A DNA stretch of 64,000 nucleotides from Pseudomonas gingeri (GCF_013385635.1 NZ_JACAPR010000012.1:186001-250000); one strand, 5' to 3'; counted from the stretch's first letter, positions 45,923-55,418 are shown. Made by a program: numbers and translations. The notes: generated by a model from the letters alone, not told the origin.

Positions 45923-46765
45923 ATGCTAAATCGCTTGCTGGTTGCTGTCTGCCTGTCGCTGTCATTCAACCTGGCCCAGGCCGCCGAGCGCTGGGAAATC
46001 CTGCCGCCGACACCGACGCCTGTCGCCGGAGCAAAAACCGGTTATGCCGCCGTCAACGGCATCAAGCTCTACTACACAAAGACCGGTCATGGCTCGCCCG
46101 TGGTGCTGTTGCACGGCGGCCTCGGCAACTCCGATTACTGGGGCAACCAGGTCAAGGCCCTGGCGGCGAAACACACGGTGATCAGCATTGACAGCCGTGG
46201 CCATGGGCGCAGCTCGCGCGATGCGCAACCCTACGGCTACGACCTGATGGCCGATGATGTGGTCGCGGTGCTCGACACCCTGAAAATCCCCAAGGCCGAT
46301 ATCGTCGGCTGGAGTGATGGTGCAATCCTCGGCCTGGACCTGGCCATGCGTCATCCGAGCCGTGTCGGCAAGATCTTTGCCTTCGCCGCCAACAGCACGA
46401 CCGCGGGGGTGAAAGACAGTGTCGAGAAGAACCCGACCTTCGCCGCCTACATCGAGCGAGCCGGCAAGGAGTACGCCAAGCTGTCGCCGACACCGAAGGA
46501 ATATGATGCCTTCGTCGAGCAGATCAGCCATATGTGGGCCAGCCAGCCGAACTGGACGGACGCCGATCTGGCGAAGATCAAGACCCCGGTGCTGATCGTC
46601 GACGGTGACCACGACGAGGCGATCAAGCGCGAGAATACCGAGTACATGGCGGCGACCATTCCCGGCGCGGGCCTGCTGATCCTGCCCAATGCCAGCCACT
46701 TCGCGTTCCTGCAGGACCCGGCATTCTTCAATACCGCCCTCCTGCACTTCCTCGACGACAAGTAA
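45923..46765 (+). CDS. Secreted alpha/beta hydrolase
   Basis: This 280-residue protein has a signal peptide ('LLVAVCLSLSFNLAQA', cleavage near residue 20). 'LLHGGLGNSDYWGNQ' is the oxyanion block, 'VGWSDGAILG' holds the nucleophile Ser near residue 133, 'VDGDHDEAI' the Asp and 'NASHFAFLQD' the His. It is probably periplasmic. The start at 45923 follows CTGGAGATC. It is a single gene between the FMN protein and opgC; no specific substrate can be given. Confidence 0.86.
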   Translation: MLNRLLVAVCLSLSFNLAQAAERWEILPPTPTPVAGAKTGYAAVNGIKLYYTKTGHGSPVVLLHGGLGNSDYWGNQVKALAAKHTVISIDSRGHGRSSRDAQPYGYDLMADDVVAVLDTLKIPKADIVGWSDGAILGLDLAMRHPSRVGKIFAFAANSTTAGVKDSVEKNPTFAAYIERAGKEYAKLSPTPKEYDAFVEQISHMWASQPNWTDADLAKIKTPVLIVDGDHDEAIKRENTEYMAATIPGAGLLILPNASHFAFLQDPAFFNTALLHFLDDK

Positions 46766-46954
46766 TCAACCTGACCTGCCCGCGCGCGGAAAGGCTCGCT
46801 CCGCGCGCGTGAGCAGAAAAATGTGACATTTGGTAATAGCCCGCTTTTGCAATTCCCGGAAAATCACGCCACCCTGCGCGCCGCCGACCTGCGGTGTGCA
46901 ATTTCCGACAGCCGCGCCGGTCATATTCAACATTCGCCCACAGAGCCCGCTGCC

Positions 46955-48079
46955 ATGCTGAACGGACGCGACCCGCGCATCGACTTCTTTCGGGGACTGG
47001 CGCTGATCTTCATTTTCTGGGATCACGTGCCCCACAACCCACTTGGCCAGATCACCCTGCGCAACATCGGTTTCAGCGATGCGGCCGAGGTCTTCGTGTT
47101 CCTTGCCGGCTACGCGGCGATCCTCGCCTACGGCAAGATCCTGCAACGCGACGGTTACTGGTTCGCTACCTTGAAAATCCTCCGTCGCACCTGGGTGCTG
47201 TACGTAGTGCATATTTTCCTGCTGGCGATGCTGATGGGCATCGTGTTCTTCGCCAACAGCCATGTGGAGACGCGTGACCTGGTCCAGGAAATGGGCCTGA
47301 CGCACTTCGTCACCCACCCGCAACAGGCCCTGGTGGATGAACTGCTGCTGCGCTTCAAACCGAACCTGATGGACCCGCTGCCGTTATATATCGTGCTGCT
47401 GGGCGGCCTGCCGCTGGTGCTGCCGTTGCTACTGCGCAAGACCTGGCTGGTGGTGCTGGCGTCGCTGACGGTGTACCTGCTGGCGCCAAGGCTGGGCTGG
47501 AACCTGGCGGCGATTGCCGACGGCGTGTGGTACTTCAATCCCGTCACCTGGCAGTTGCTGTTCATACTCGGTGGCGCGGCGGCGATTTACACGCGGCAAC
47601 CCAAGCCCGCGCAGGCACCGACGCTGTCCCGCCAGCCGCTGTTTATCGTCGCAGCCATCTATGTGCTGGTGTGCGCCGTGCTCACCATTGCCTGGCGCTG
47701 GCCGCAAATCCACGATGCCCTGGTGCCGGCGGCGCTGAGCGAGTTGATCTACCCCATCAGCAAGACCGATCTGTCGCCGGTGCGCCTGTTGCACTTCCTG
47801 GCGCTGGCCTATGTCACCGCGAAGGTGCTGCCCAAGGGCAACTGGACACATCACTGGCTGGCCCAACAGACCTGCCGCATGGGTCGTTACTCGCTGGAAG
47901 TGTTCTGCCTGGGCGTATTGCTGGCGCCGCTGGCGGACATGATCAACGCCATGGCCGACGATACCTTCGCCATGCAGGTGTTCACCGCGCTGGTCGGTGC
48001 CGGGCTGATGGCCCTGCTGGGGGCGTGGCTGGATTTCAACAAGCGACTGGGGCAACCGGCCCGGGCAGTGACGGCGTAG
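46955..48079 (+). CDS. opgC: OpgC-family membrane protein (glucan succinylation type)
   Basis: This 374-residue inner-membrane protein has about 10 TM segments and the OpgC start 'RDPRIDFFRGLALIFIFWDH'. OpgC proteins O-acylate (succinylate) periplasmic glucans or related polymers. 'SDAAEVFVFLAGYAAILAYG' and the C-terminal 'MGRYSLEVFCLGVLL' match the acyltransferase fold. The ATG at 46955 gives the family N-terminus; 44 further codons are open upstream but unrelated. It ends at a bidirectional hairpin shared with the convergent permease. Confidence 0.88.
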   Translation: MLNGRDPRIDFFRGLALIFIFWDHVPHNPLGQITLRNIGFSDAAEVFVFLAGYAAILAYGKILQRDGYWFATLKILRRTWVLYVVHIFLLAMLMGIVFFANSHVETRDLVQEMGLTHFVTHPQQALVDELLLRFKPNLMDPLPLYIVLLGGLPLVLPLLLRKTWLVVLASLTVYLLAPRLGWNLAAIADGVWYFNPVTWQLLFILGGAAAIYTRQPKPAQAPTLSRQPLFIVAAIYVLVCAVLTIAWRWPQIHDALVPAALSELIYPISKTDLSPVRLLHFLALAYVTAKVLPKGNWTHHWLAQQTCRMGRYSLEVFCLGVLLAPLADMINAMADDTFAMQVFTALVGAGLMALLGAWLDFNKRLGQPARAVTA

Positions 48080-48097
48080 AACCGCGACAGCGCCAAC

Positions 48098-48135
48098 AAA
48101 AAGCCCGCAGCCGAGCACTCGCCTGCGGGCTTTTT
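48098..48135. terminator. Bidirectional intrinsic terminator
   Basis: AAAAAGCCCGCAG (48098-48110) pairs perfectly with CTGCGGGCTTTTT (48123-48135). The A- and T-tracts serve opgC on the plus strand and the permease on the minus strand. Confidence 0.9.
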
Positions 48136-48151
48136 CATTTCGCTATGGCAC

Positions 48152-49573
48152 CTAAGAAGCCGAACTGGCTGCACCGTCCGAAACGCTGTTCGGTTGCAGC
48201 TTGAACACATGAAACAGCAGCGTCAGCAGCACCAGGAACGCCGGGCCGATATACAGCGCGACACGTGTATCGGGGAAGTACGCCATCAGGCCGACCACCA
48301 GCACCAGGAACGCCAGCGCCAGGTAGGAACTGACCGGGTACAGCCACATGCGGTACTGCAGGCCGGCACGTTGCGAAGCCGTCAGGCCTTGGCGGAATTT
48401 CAGCTGTGCCAGCAGGATCATCACCCAGGTCCAGATCGCGCCGAAGGTGGCGATGGACGTCACCCAGACAAAGACTTTCTCCGGTACCAGGTAGTTGAGC
48501 AGCACGCCCAGCAGCAAGGCGCCGATGGACAGCAGCAGTGCGCGGCGGGGCACGCCGTTGCTCGATGTCTTGGCGAAGGTCGCCGGCGCCTGGCCGTTCT
48601 GCGCCAGGCTGTAGAGCATGCGCCCGGTGCTGAAGATGCCGCCGTTGCAGGAGGACAGCGCGGCGGTGATCACTACGAAGTTGATGATACCGGCGGCGGT
48701 CTTGATCCCCAGGCGTTCGAAGGTCATCACGAACGGACTGCCCTGGGTGCCGATGGCGTTCCAGGGATAGATCGACAGGATCACGAACAGCGCGCCGACG
48801 TAGAACAGCAGGATGCGCCAGAACACCGAGCCGATCGCATTCGGGATGGTTTTCTGCGGGTTGCGCGCCTCGCCGGCGGTCAGGCCGATCATTTCCACGC
48901 CGAGGTAGGCGAACATCACCATCTGCAGGGACATCAGCACGCCGCTGATGCCGTTGGGCATGAAGCCGCCGTTGTTCCACAGGTTGGTAATGCCCAGGGC
49001 CACGCCGTCGTTGCCGAAACCGAAGGCGATCACGCCGACGCCACCGATGACCATGGCAATGATGGTGACGATCTTGATCAGGGCGAACCAGAACTCGAAT
49101 TCGCCAAAGGCCTTCACCGCGATCAGGTTGATCGTGCCCATGCTGACCAGCGCCGCCAGGGCCCAGATCCAGCGCGGCACATCGGGGAACCAGACGCCCA
49201 TGTACACCGCCACCGCGGTGATTTCCGCGACGCAGGTCACCAGCCACAGGAACCAGTAGTTCCAACCGGTGAGAAAGCCGGCCAGCGGACCGAGATAGTC
49301 CTGGGCATAACGGCTGAAGGAACCGGCGACCGGATTGTGCACGGCCATTTCACCAAGGGCGCGCATGATCACCAGGATCGCCAGGCCACCAATGATGTAG
49401 GACAGCATGATCGCCGGACCGGCCATTTCGATGGCCTTGGCGGAACCGAGGAACAGACCGACGCCGATACAGGCGCCGAGCGCCATCAGGCGAATATGCC
49501 GTTCACCGAGTTCGCGTTTGAGCGGACCGCCTTGAGCGGTCTCGCCGGGGGGCAGGTGGGTGCCAACTGGCAT
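48152..49573 (-). CDS. Amino-acid permease (ProY/HutT-like, APC family)
   Basis: This 473-residue, 12-TM transporter of the AAT family starts with the signature 'RELGERHIRLMALGACIGVG' and 'LFLGSAKAIEMAGPAIML'. 'FAYLGVEMIGLTAGEARNP' is the conserved loop before TM6, and 'SSCNGGIFSTGRMLYSLA' lies in TM8. It is closest to ProY or the histidine permease HutT; the substrate cannot be fixed by eye. An NtrC-like palindrome about 165 bp upstream suggests nitrogen control. Confidence 0.87.
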   Translation of the reverse strand: MPVGTHLPPGETAQGGPLKRELGERHIRLMALGACIGVGLFLGSAKAIEMAGPAIMLSYIIGGLAILVIMRALGEMAVHNPVAGSFSRYAQDYLGPLAGFLTGWNYWFLWLVTCVAEITAVAVYMGVWFPDVPRWIWALAALVSMGTINLIAVKAFGEFEFWFALIKIVTIIAMVIGGVGVIAFGFGNDGVALGITNLWNNGGFMPNGISGVLMSLQMVMFAYLGVEMIGLTAGEARNPQKTIPNAIGSVFWRILLFYVGALFVILSIYPWNAIGTQGSPFVMTFERLGIKTAAGIINFVVITAALSSCNGGIFSTGRMLYSLAQNGQAPATFAKTSSNGVPRRALLLSIGALLLGVLLNYLVPEKVFVWVTSIATFGAIWTWVMILLAQLKFRQGLTASQRAGLQYRMWLYPVSSYLALAFLVLVVGLMAYFPDTRVALYIGPAFLVLLTLLFHVFKLQPNSVSDGAASSAS

Positions 49574-49737
49574 GGGAACAACCTCATCTTGTTATTGGAT
49601 ATGAACCACCGGGCAAAGGAGCGACGGGCGGGTAGGCCCGGACTCCCGGATGCCGGCTGCGCTTCGTGAGCGAAGCCGTCCCGCAGGGCAAACCTGCAGG
49701 GTCAGTGGGCGAGCAATACAAAAAACGGCCGGAGTAT

Positions 49738-49754
49738 TGCACAACAATGGTGCA
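49738..49754. promoter_or_regulatory. NtrC-like palindrome
   Basis: TGCACAACAATGGTGCA is a near-perfect 17-bp palindrome that contains GCAC-N7-GTGC, the core of NtrC enhancer sites. It lies in the 409-bp gap between the divergent permease and PBP-like genes, 165 bp from the permease start. I did not find a matching sigma-54 promoter between it and that gene. Nothing else in the gap looks like a gene. Confidence 0.5.
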
Positions 49755-49982
49755 TCGTCATGCCTCCCACCCGGACCGGCCCTACTCTGCGCAAGGCTCT
49801 ATCCCAAGCCTGTCAGCCCTTGGCCAGGCAATACGCCTGACGTCGTGTTCCCGGCATATCCCCGCCGGCAAACCGTTACCGGTCGGAAATACCTGACCGC
49901 CCTCACAAAATTTTCCTCGCCTTCTGCCAGCGTCTAAGCTTCAGGCAAGTGCGATCAATCTGCGTGAATGGATGAATCGACT

Positions 49983-52900
49983 ATGGGTGCTCAATGGAAC
50001 TCCGATTCGACCAAGACTGTGGTGCCAACCAACAGTTCGGATGAGGCGCCTTTACCGAAAAAACCCCGCAAACGCAGGCCCTGGTGGCGTCTGTTCTGGT
50101 TGGTGGTGCTGATTGCCCTGGTTCTGCTCGCCGTCGCCGCCTCCCGCGAGATGCGCACTTCCAAGCTCCAGGCCCGGGAATTCAGCCGTTTTGCCGGCGA
50201 CCTGGGTTATTCCCTCGCCTCCGGCCCCAGCGATTCACTGCTGTACCCCGGCGAAGGCCCCTTCGACAAACGCCTGGGCTACAGCGACCTGGGGACGTTT
50301 CTCACCCGGCTGGCCAAGCGCGGCTACCTGATCGAGGCGCAGGCGCGCTTCTCCCCCGCCCTGCTCGACTACAGCAAGGCCGGCTTCTTCGTCCCCTATG
50401 TGGAGAAGATCCAGGCCGGCCTGTCGATCACCGACTGCCGGGGCGCCGACCTCTACCAGTACAACTACCCGCAACAGCTCTATGCCAACTTCGCGGCCAT
50501 TCCGCCGCTGGTGGTCAACAGCCTGCTGTTCATCGAAAACCGCGATCTGCTCGACCCTTCCCAACCCATGGCCAACCCCGCCGTGGACTGGCCACGCTTC
50601 GGCAAGGCGGTGCTGTCGCAGATCGCCAAGGTCTTGCATGTCGGCGGCCAGACCGCCGGCGGCAGTACCCTGGCGACGCAACTGGAGAAGTACCGGCACT
50701 CGCCGGATGGCCTGACCCTGTCCGGCGGCGAGAAAATCCGCCAGATGATTTCCGCCAGCGTGCGGGCCTATCAGGACGGGCCGCAAACCCTGGAGGTGCG
50801 GCAGAACGTGGTCCGTGACTACCTCAACAGCGTGCCCCTGTCGGCGGTGCCCGGCCACGGTGAAGTGCATGGCATGGCCGAAGGCTTGCGGGTCTGGTAT
50901 GGCGCGGATTTCGCCAAGATCAACGAACAATTGAGCAGCACCGCCAGCGACCCGCAGAGCCTGGCCAGACGCGGGCTGGCGCTGCGTGAAGTGCTGTCGC
51001 TGATGATCGCCCAGCGGCGGCCGTCGCACTACCTGGCGCGGGGTCGCGATGAACTGGCCGAACTGACCGACAGCCACCTGCGCCTGCTGGCCCAGAACGG
51101 CGTGATCGACGCCCCGCTGGCCGCCGCCGCGCTGGCGAGCAAGGTCAGCTATCGGGACTGGCTGCAAGAGCCGACGATCCAGCCGGTGGAGTCGAACAAG
51201 GGCATCAGCGTCGCCCGCAGCCGACTGGCGGCGATGCTCAACCGTCCGCTGTACGACCTCGACCGCCTCGACCTGTCGGCCACCAGCACCTTGCAATCGG
51301 ACCTGCAAGGCCAGGTCAGTGACTATCTGCGGCGCCTGGCGAATCCGGAGTTCGCCAACGCCATCGGTCTGCTGGGGGAACGCCTGCTGACCGCCAGCAG
51401 CACCCAGCAGGTGCGCTACAGCTTCACCCTGTTCGAACTGACGCCGGACAGCTACCGGGTGCGGGTGCAGACCGACAGCACCGACCAGCCCTTCGATATC
51501 AACGAGGGCAGCAAGCTTGAACTGGGCTCCACCGCCAAGTTGCGGGTGCTGACCACTTACCTGCAGATCATCTCGGAACTGCACGACAAGTACGCCGGCC
51601 AATCACCCGCCGTGCTGAAGAAAGTCGAGGTCAACGACCAGGATCGCATCACCCGCTGGGCCCTCGACTACCTGATACAGAACAGCGACCAGAACCTGCC
51701 GAAGATGCTTGAGGCGGCGCTCAACCGCCAGTATTCGGCCAGCCCCGGCGAAAGCTTCTTTACCGGCGGCGGCCTGCATCACTTCCACAACTTCCGCAAC
51801 GAAGACAACGGCCGCAACCCGACCTTGCTCGAGGCCCTGCGCGAGTCAATCAACCTGCCGTTCATCCGGCTGATGCGCGACCTGGTGCGCTACAGCACCT
51901 ACCAGGGACCGAACAACAGCGCCGAGTTGCTCAAGGACGATGACAATCCGCGTCGCCAGGAATACCTGGCACGCTTCGCCGACCGTGAAGGCACGGCCTT
52001 CATGCTGCGTTTCTGGAAGAAGTACCAGAACAAGGACTCCCAGGAACGCCTGGACACCTTCCTCGACAGCATGCATCCGACACCGATTCGCCTGGCGGCG
52101 GTACACCGCTACCTGCTGCCGGAAGCCCCGCAGGCGGCCTTCAACACCTTTGTCCGGGCCCACCTGAAAACCGAGAAGGTCACCGACGAACGCCTCGCCA
52201 AGCTCTACAAGAGTTACGGTCCGGGGACCTACGACCTGCCGGACCAGGGCTATATCGCCAAGGTCCACCCGCTGGACCTGTGGTTGCTGGGCTACCTGCT
52301 GAAAAATCCCCAGGCCAAGTTCAGCCAGGTGGTCACCGCCAGCGAGTACGAACGCCAGGAAGTCTATGGCTGGTTGTTCAAGAGCAAGCACAAGAGCGCC
52401 CGCGACAGCCGGATCCGGGTGATGGTCGAGATCGAGGCGTTCCTTGATATCCACCAGCGTTGGCAACAGGTCGGTTATCCCTTCGATCACCTGGTACCGT
52501 CGCTGGCGACCGCCATCGGCAGCTCCGGCGACCGCCCGGCGGCCTTGGCCGAACTGATGGGGATCATCCTCAACGACGGTGTGCGCATGCCGATCCTGCG
52601 CATCGATAGCCTGCACTTCGCCGCCAACACGCCGTACGAAACACAGCTGATCAACGATCCGGGCAAGGGCAAGCGGGTCCTGCCCTCGGAAGTCGCCACG
52701 GCCTTGCGCCTGGCGTTGTCACAAGTGGTGGATGCGGGCACCGCCCGGCGCGTGTCCGGCAGTTTCAAACAGCCGGACGGCACCCCGTTGGCCATGGGCG
52801 GCAAGACCGGCACCGGGGACAACCGGATCGAGGCCATCGGCGCGGGCGGACGGGTATTGAGTTCGAAGTCGATCAACCGCACGGCGACCTTTGTCTTCTA

Positions 52901-53177
52901 CATCGGCGACCACCATTTCGGCACCCTGACCGCCTTCGTTCCGGGGCGTTCGGCCGAAACCTTCAAGTTCACCTCGGCCTTGCCGGTCCAGGTGCTCAAG
53001 GGCATGGCACCGATCCTCACGCCTTATCTGCAACCGGGCAGCAGCACGTTGTGTACCGCCACGCACGTCGCACAAACCTCAATTACCGGGATGAAAACGC
53101 TTGGCCAGGGTGTAGCTCTTTTTCCAGTAGGAATTGCTCAGGGAGTCGATACGCACGGTCTTGCCACTGCGCGGTGA
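49983..53177 (+). CDS. Class A PBP-like protein (transglycosylase + transpeptidase domains)
   Basis: This protein of about 1064 residues has one N-terminal TM (about residues 32-54) after a basic stretch. A GT51-like domain contains 'LFIENRDLL' (the catalytic Glu is kept, but EDxxF is altered) and 'GGSTLATQLEKYRHS'. The transpeptidase domain has the STAK serine motif at Ser516 and 'GGKTGTGDNR' at 941. It would polymerise or cross-link peptidoglycan in the periplasm. ATGs occur at 49968 and 49983; the second gives 'MGAQWNSD' and is preferred weakly. Its last roughly 33 codons overlap the convergent NlpC/P60 gene and look unlike a family tail, so the natural stop may have been lost. Confidence 0.82.
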   Translation: MGAQWNSDSTKTVVPTNSSDEAPLPKKPRKRRPWWRLFWLVVLIALVLLAVAASREMRTSKLQAREFSRFAGDLGYSLASGPSDSLLYPGEGPFDKRLGYSDLGTFLTRLAKRGYLIEAQARFSPALLDYSKAGFFVPYVEKIQAGLSITDCRGADLYQYNYPQQLYANFAAIPPLVVNSLLFIENRDLLDPSQPMANPAVDWPRFGKAVLSQIAKVLHVGGQTAGGSTLATQLEKYRHSPDGLTLSGGEKIRQMISASVRAYQDGPQTLEVRQNVVRDYLNSVPLSAVPGHGEVHGMAEGLRVWYGADFAKINEQLSSTASDPQSLARRGLALREVLSLMIAQRRPSHYLARGRDELAELTDSHLRLLAQNGVIDAPLAAAALASKVSYRDWLQEPTIQPVESNKGISVARSRLAAMLNRPLYDLDRLDLSATSTLQSDLQGQVSDYLRRLANPEFANAIGLLGERLLTASSTQQVRYSFTLFELTPDSYRVRVQTDSTDQPFDINEGSKLELGSTAKLRVLTTYLQIISELHDKYAGQSPAVLKKVEVNDQDRITRWALDYLIQNSDQNLPKMLEAALNRQYSASPGESFFTGGGLHHFHNFRNEDNGRNPTLLEALRESINLPFIRLMRDLVRYSTYQGPNNSAELLKDDDNPRRQEYLARFADREGTAFMLRFWKKYQNKDSQERLDTFLDSMHPTPIRLAAVHRYLLPEAPQAAFNTFVRAHLKTEKVTDERLAKLYKSYGPGTYDLPDQGYIAKVHPLDLWLLGYLLKNPQAKFSQVVTASEYERQEVYGWLFKSKHKSARDSRIRVMVEIEAFLDIHQRWQQVGYPFDHLVPSLATAIGSSGDRPAALAELMGIILNDGVRMPILRIDSLHFAANTPYETQLINDPGKGKRVLPSEVATALRLALSQVVDAGTARRVSGSFKQPDGTPLAMGGKTGTGDNRIEAIGAGGRVLSSKSINRTATFVFYIGDHHFGTLTAFVPGRSAETFKFTSALPVQVLKGMAPILTPYLQPGSSTLCTATHVAQTSITGMKTLGQGVALFPVGIAQGVDTHGLATAR

Positions 53178-53591
53178 GTGGATGAACTTGCCCCCCCCTA
53201 CATAGAGCCCGACATGGCTCACGCTGCCCTGGCCATTACGGTTGAAAAATACCGCATCGCCAGGCTTCAGGCTGCCGCGCTGGATGGTCCTGGCGCTGGA
53301 GCGGCGCATCCCCACGGTGGTCCGCGGCAACTTGATATCGGCCTCGTTCTGAAACAGATAAACCAGCAGGCCACTGCAATCGAAGCCCTTGACCGACATG
53401 CCGCCCCAACGATAAGGCGTACCGATCAACTGGTGCGCACGGTCGATGACGCTGTCGATGGATGCTCCATCGGTGATCCGGACCTGAGTGGTCTTGGCAG
53501 AAGAATTTTTCGCTGATTTGAGGGTGGCGTGAGCCGGCCAGAAGCCTCCCAACACCATCAATAACAATACAGCCAACACTGACCTGGACAT
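53079..53591 (-). CDS. NlpC/P60 family peptidase
   Basis: This 170-residue periplasmic cysteine peptidase of the Spr/NlpC type cuts cell-wall peptides between D-Glu and the diamino acid. A signal peptide ('VLAVLLLMVLGGFWPAHA') precedes the domain. The triad is visible as Cys in 'GFDCSGLLVYLF', His in 'VSHVGLYVGGG' and His in 'FIHSPRSGK'. The start at 53591 gives the clean signal peptide; eight extra codons are open upstream. It converges with, and overlaps by 99 bp, the PBP-like gene, so two wall enzymes are encoded tail to tail. Confidence 0.92.
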   Translation of the reverse strand: MSRSVLAVLLLMVLGGFWPAHATLKSAKNSSAKTTQVRITDGASIDSVIDRAHQLIGTPYRWGGMSVKGFDCSGLLVYLFQNEADIKLPRTTVGMRRSSARTIQRGSLKPGDAVFFNRNGQGSVSHVGLYVGGGKFIHSPRSGKTVRIDSLSNSYWKKSYTLAKRFHPGN

Positions 53592-53674
53592 GATAAACGT
53601 CGCCTTTGTGAACATCAGGCGGCATGGTACGGAGCAGCCAAGGGCTTGCTCAGAGTGCTTTTCTCAGCTTTACG

Positions 53675-53688
53675 TAGGAAATATCCTA
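53675..53688. promoter_or_regulatory. TAGGA-N4-TCCTA palindrome
   Basis: TAGGAAATATCCTA is an operator-like inverted repeat upstream of the NlpC/P60 gene and about 170 bp before the PadR gene. The binding protein is unknown. Confidence 0.35.
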
Positions 53689-53809
53689 GGAAAACACGCG
53701 AAAACCTCCGCTCCCCCGTAGCAAGACCAGGCATCTCCATGACCCGATCACGGCTCCCGGGCTCTCCTCACAGCCTCGATGACGCTCGTCGTTTTTCTTG
53801 CACTGCCAT

Positions 53810-53835
53810 TAAGATATATCTTAAGGTATATCTTA
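53810..53835. promoter_or_regulatory. Tandem PadR-type operators
   Basis: TAAGATATATCTTA (53810-53823) is a perfect 14-bp palindrome. TAAGGTATATCTTA (53822-53835) is an overlapping near-copy offset by 12 bp. They end 21 bp before the PadR start codon, where a bound repressor would block the gene's own transcription. Confidence 0.75.
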
Positions 53836-53856
53836 CCAAGACAGGAGAAAGAGAAA

Positions 53857-54438
53857 ATGAGAGAGCATCACCATCACCCCCACCGCGAATTCGGCGACGG
53901 CCATGACGGTTTCGAACGTCGTCCCGGACGCGAGCGTGGCGGTCGCGGCCCACGGGTCTTCGCCCCCGGCGACCTGAAACTGCTGTTATTGGCGCTGATC
54001 GCCGAACAGCCTTGCCACGGCTACGACCTGATTCGCCAGATCGAAGGCATGTTCGATGGTGCCTACAGCCCAAGCCCCGGCGTGATCTATCCGACCCTGA
54101 CCTTCCTGGAAGAAAGCGAACTGATCGTCGGCGACGCGGAAGGTGGGAAAAAGCGCTACAGCGTGACCGACAATGGGCGCCAGTCCCTGGCCGACCAGGC
54201 CATCGCCCTGGATGGCGTGCGCATGCGCATCGATGTCAGCAAGCGTTCCCTACGTGGGCATGACCGCCCACCGGAAATCCACGAGGCCGTGCACAACCTG
54301 CGGCACGCCCTGCAACTGCATCACGGACGCTGGAGCGCGGAAGAAATCCTGCGCGTGCGCGACCTGCTCAACAACACCGCCAAAGCCATCGTCGATGGGC
54401 CTGTCGCCACGCCATCCTGCTCGGAGAAACCGCAATGA
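53857..54438 (+). CDS. PadR-family regulator with His-rich N-terminus (YqjI-like)
   Basis: This 193-residue repressor has a His-rich leader ('MREHHHHPHREFGDGHDGF'), an Arg/Gly-rich linker, and a PadR winged helix at about 38-115 ('LLALIAEQPCHGYDLIRQIE', 'SPGVIYPTLTFLEESELI', 'KKRYSVTDNGRQSL'). E. coli YqjI has the same build. It is a nickel-sensing repressor of yqjH, a ferric-siderophore reductase, and a siderophore-interacting protein gene is coupled here by ATGA. Metal-responsive self-repression through the tandem palindromes upstream is the natural model. The start at 53857 follows AGGAGAAAGAG. Confidence 0.85.
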   Translation: MREHHHHPHREFGDGHDGFERRPGRERGGRGPRVFAPGDLKLLLLALIAEQPCHGYDLIRQIEGMFDGAYSPSPGVIYPTLTFLEESELIVGDAEGGKKRYSVTDNGRQSLADQAIALDGVRMRIDVSKRSLRGHDRPPEIHEAVHNLRHALQLHHGRWSAEEILRVRDLLNNTAKAIVDGPVATPSCSEKPQ

Positions 54439-55217
54439 ATGCAGTCAATCAACAAGGGATTCACCGTGTCATGCACGAGATCAAGCGCCGCCGCCTGGAA
54501 GTGCTGCGCGTGGTCGACCTGACGCCGCGCATGCGTCGCATCACCCTCGGCGGGCCGGAGCTGGCAGGCTTTATCAGCCTCGGCACGGACGATCACGTGA
54601 AGCTGATGTTCCCGCAGAATGCCACCGAGCAGGCCGCACTGGATGCCTGGGTTCCTGGCGCCAAGGATAACGGTCCGATGCCAGCCATGCGGGACTACAC
54701 ACCGCGGCGCTATGATCTGGAAATCGGCGAGCTGGATATCGACTTTGTCCTGCACGGTGACGGCCCTGCCTCAACCTGGGCCGCCCAGGCCGCACCCGGC
54801 CAGGTCCTGAACATGGGTGGGCCGCGCGGTTCGATGGTGGTGCCGGATATCTTCGACAGCTACCTCCTGATCGGCGACGAGACCGCCCTGCCGGCCATCG
54901 CCCGGCGTCTGGAAGGCCTGGCGGCCAACCGGCGGGCGCTGGTGGTGGTCGAGGTGGAGAACGCGGCGGAACAGCAGCCACTGCACAGCCCGGCGCAGGT
55001 AGAAGTGATCTGGGTACGGCGCGATGCGCCGGAGCAGGATCTGCTGCAGACGGTCGAACACTTGAGCATCCCGTCCGGCAGCCTGTACGCCTGGGTGGCC
55101 ACCGAGGCGGCGCTGTCGCGCAAGGTGCGCAAGGTGTTGCTCGCCACCCATGGCCTGGACGAAGCGTTCATCAAGGCCGTGGGTTACTGGCGGCTGGATG
55201 ACAGCGCCGAAGACTGA
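54435..55217 (+). CDS. Siderophore-interacting FAD-binding protein (YqjH/ViuB-like)
   Basis: This 260-residue ferric-chelate reductase family protein has an FAD-binding domain with 'DYTPRRYD' near residue 77 (RxY-type FAD motif) and '[14 protein letters not shown]'. The NAD(P)H-like domain contains '[17 protein letters not shown]' and the C-terminal '[16 protein letters not shown]'. It would release iron from imported siderophores in the cytoplasm. It overlaps the PadR gene by ATGA and is surely co-transcribed with it. It corresponds to the yqjH-yqjI pair but in one operon instead of divergent. Confidence 0.9.
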   Translation: MNAVNQQGIHRVMHEIKRRRLEVLRVVDLTPRMRRITLGGPELAGFISLGTDDHVKLMFPQNATEQAALDAWVPGAKDNGPMPAMRDYTPRRYDLEIGELDIDFVLHGDGPASTWAAQAAPGQVLNMGGPRGSMVVPDIFDSYLLIGDETALPAIARRLEGLAANRRALVVVEVENAAEQQPLHSPAQVEVIWVRRDAPEQDLLQTVEHLSIPSGSLYAWVATEAALSRKVRKVLLATHGLDEAFIKAVGYWRLDDSAED

Positions 55218-55224
55218 CCGTATC

Positions 55225-55412
55225 GATCGTTCCCACGCTCCGCGTGGGAATGCCGCCCAAGACGCTCTGCGTCCGCCTTTGTGACGCTGAGCGTCACGAG
55301 ATGCATTCCCACGCAGAGCGTGGGAACGATCATCTCGGTCTACCTGATACACCGCGATTACCGGTTTCAGGGCCGCTTCGCAACCGAGCGCGGGCAAGCC
55401 CGCTCGCCACAG
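55225..55412. repeat. Long palindromic repeat copy 4 and a REP half
   Basis: GATCGTTCCCACGCTCCGCG starts the element and CGCAGAGCGTGGGAACGATC ends it at 55331, with the inner GACGCTCTGCGTC and GACGCTGAGCGTC. A REP half (GCGCGGGCAAGCCCGCTCGC) follows near 55388-55412. It lies between the siderophore protein and the Pr6Pr gene. Confidence 0.75.
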
Positions 55413-55418
55413 TTACCG

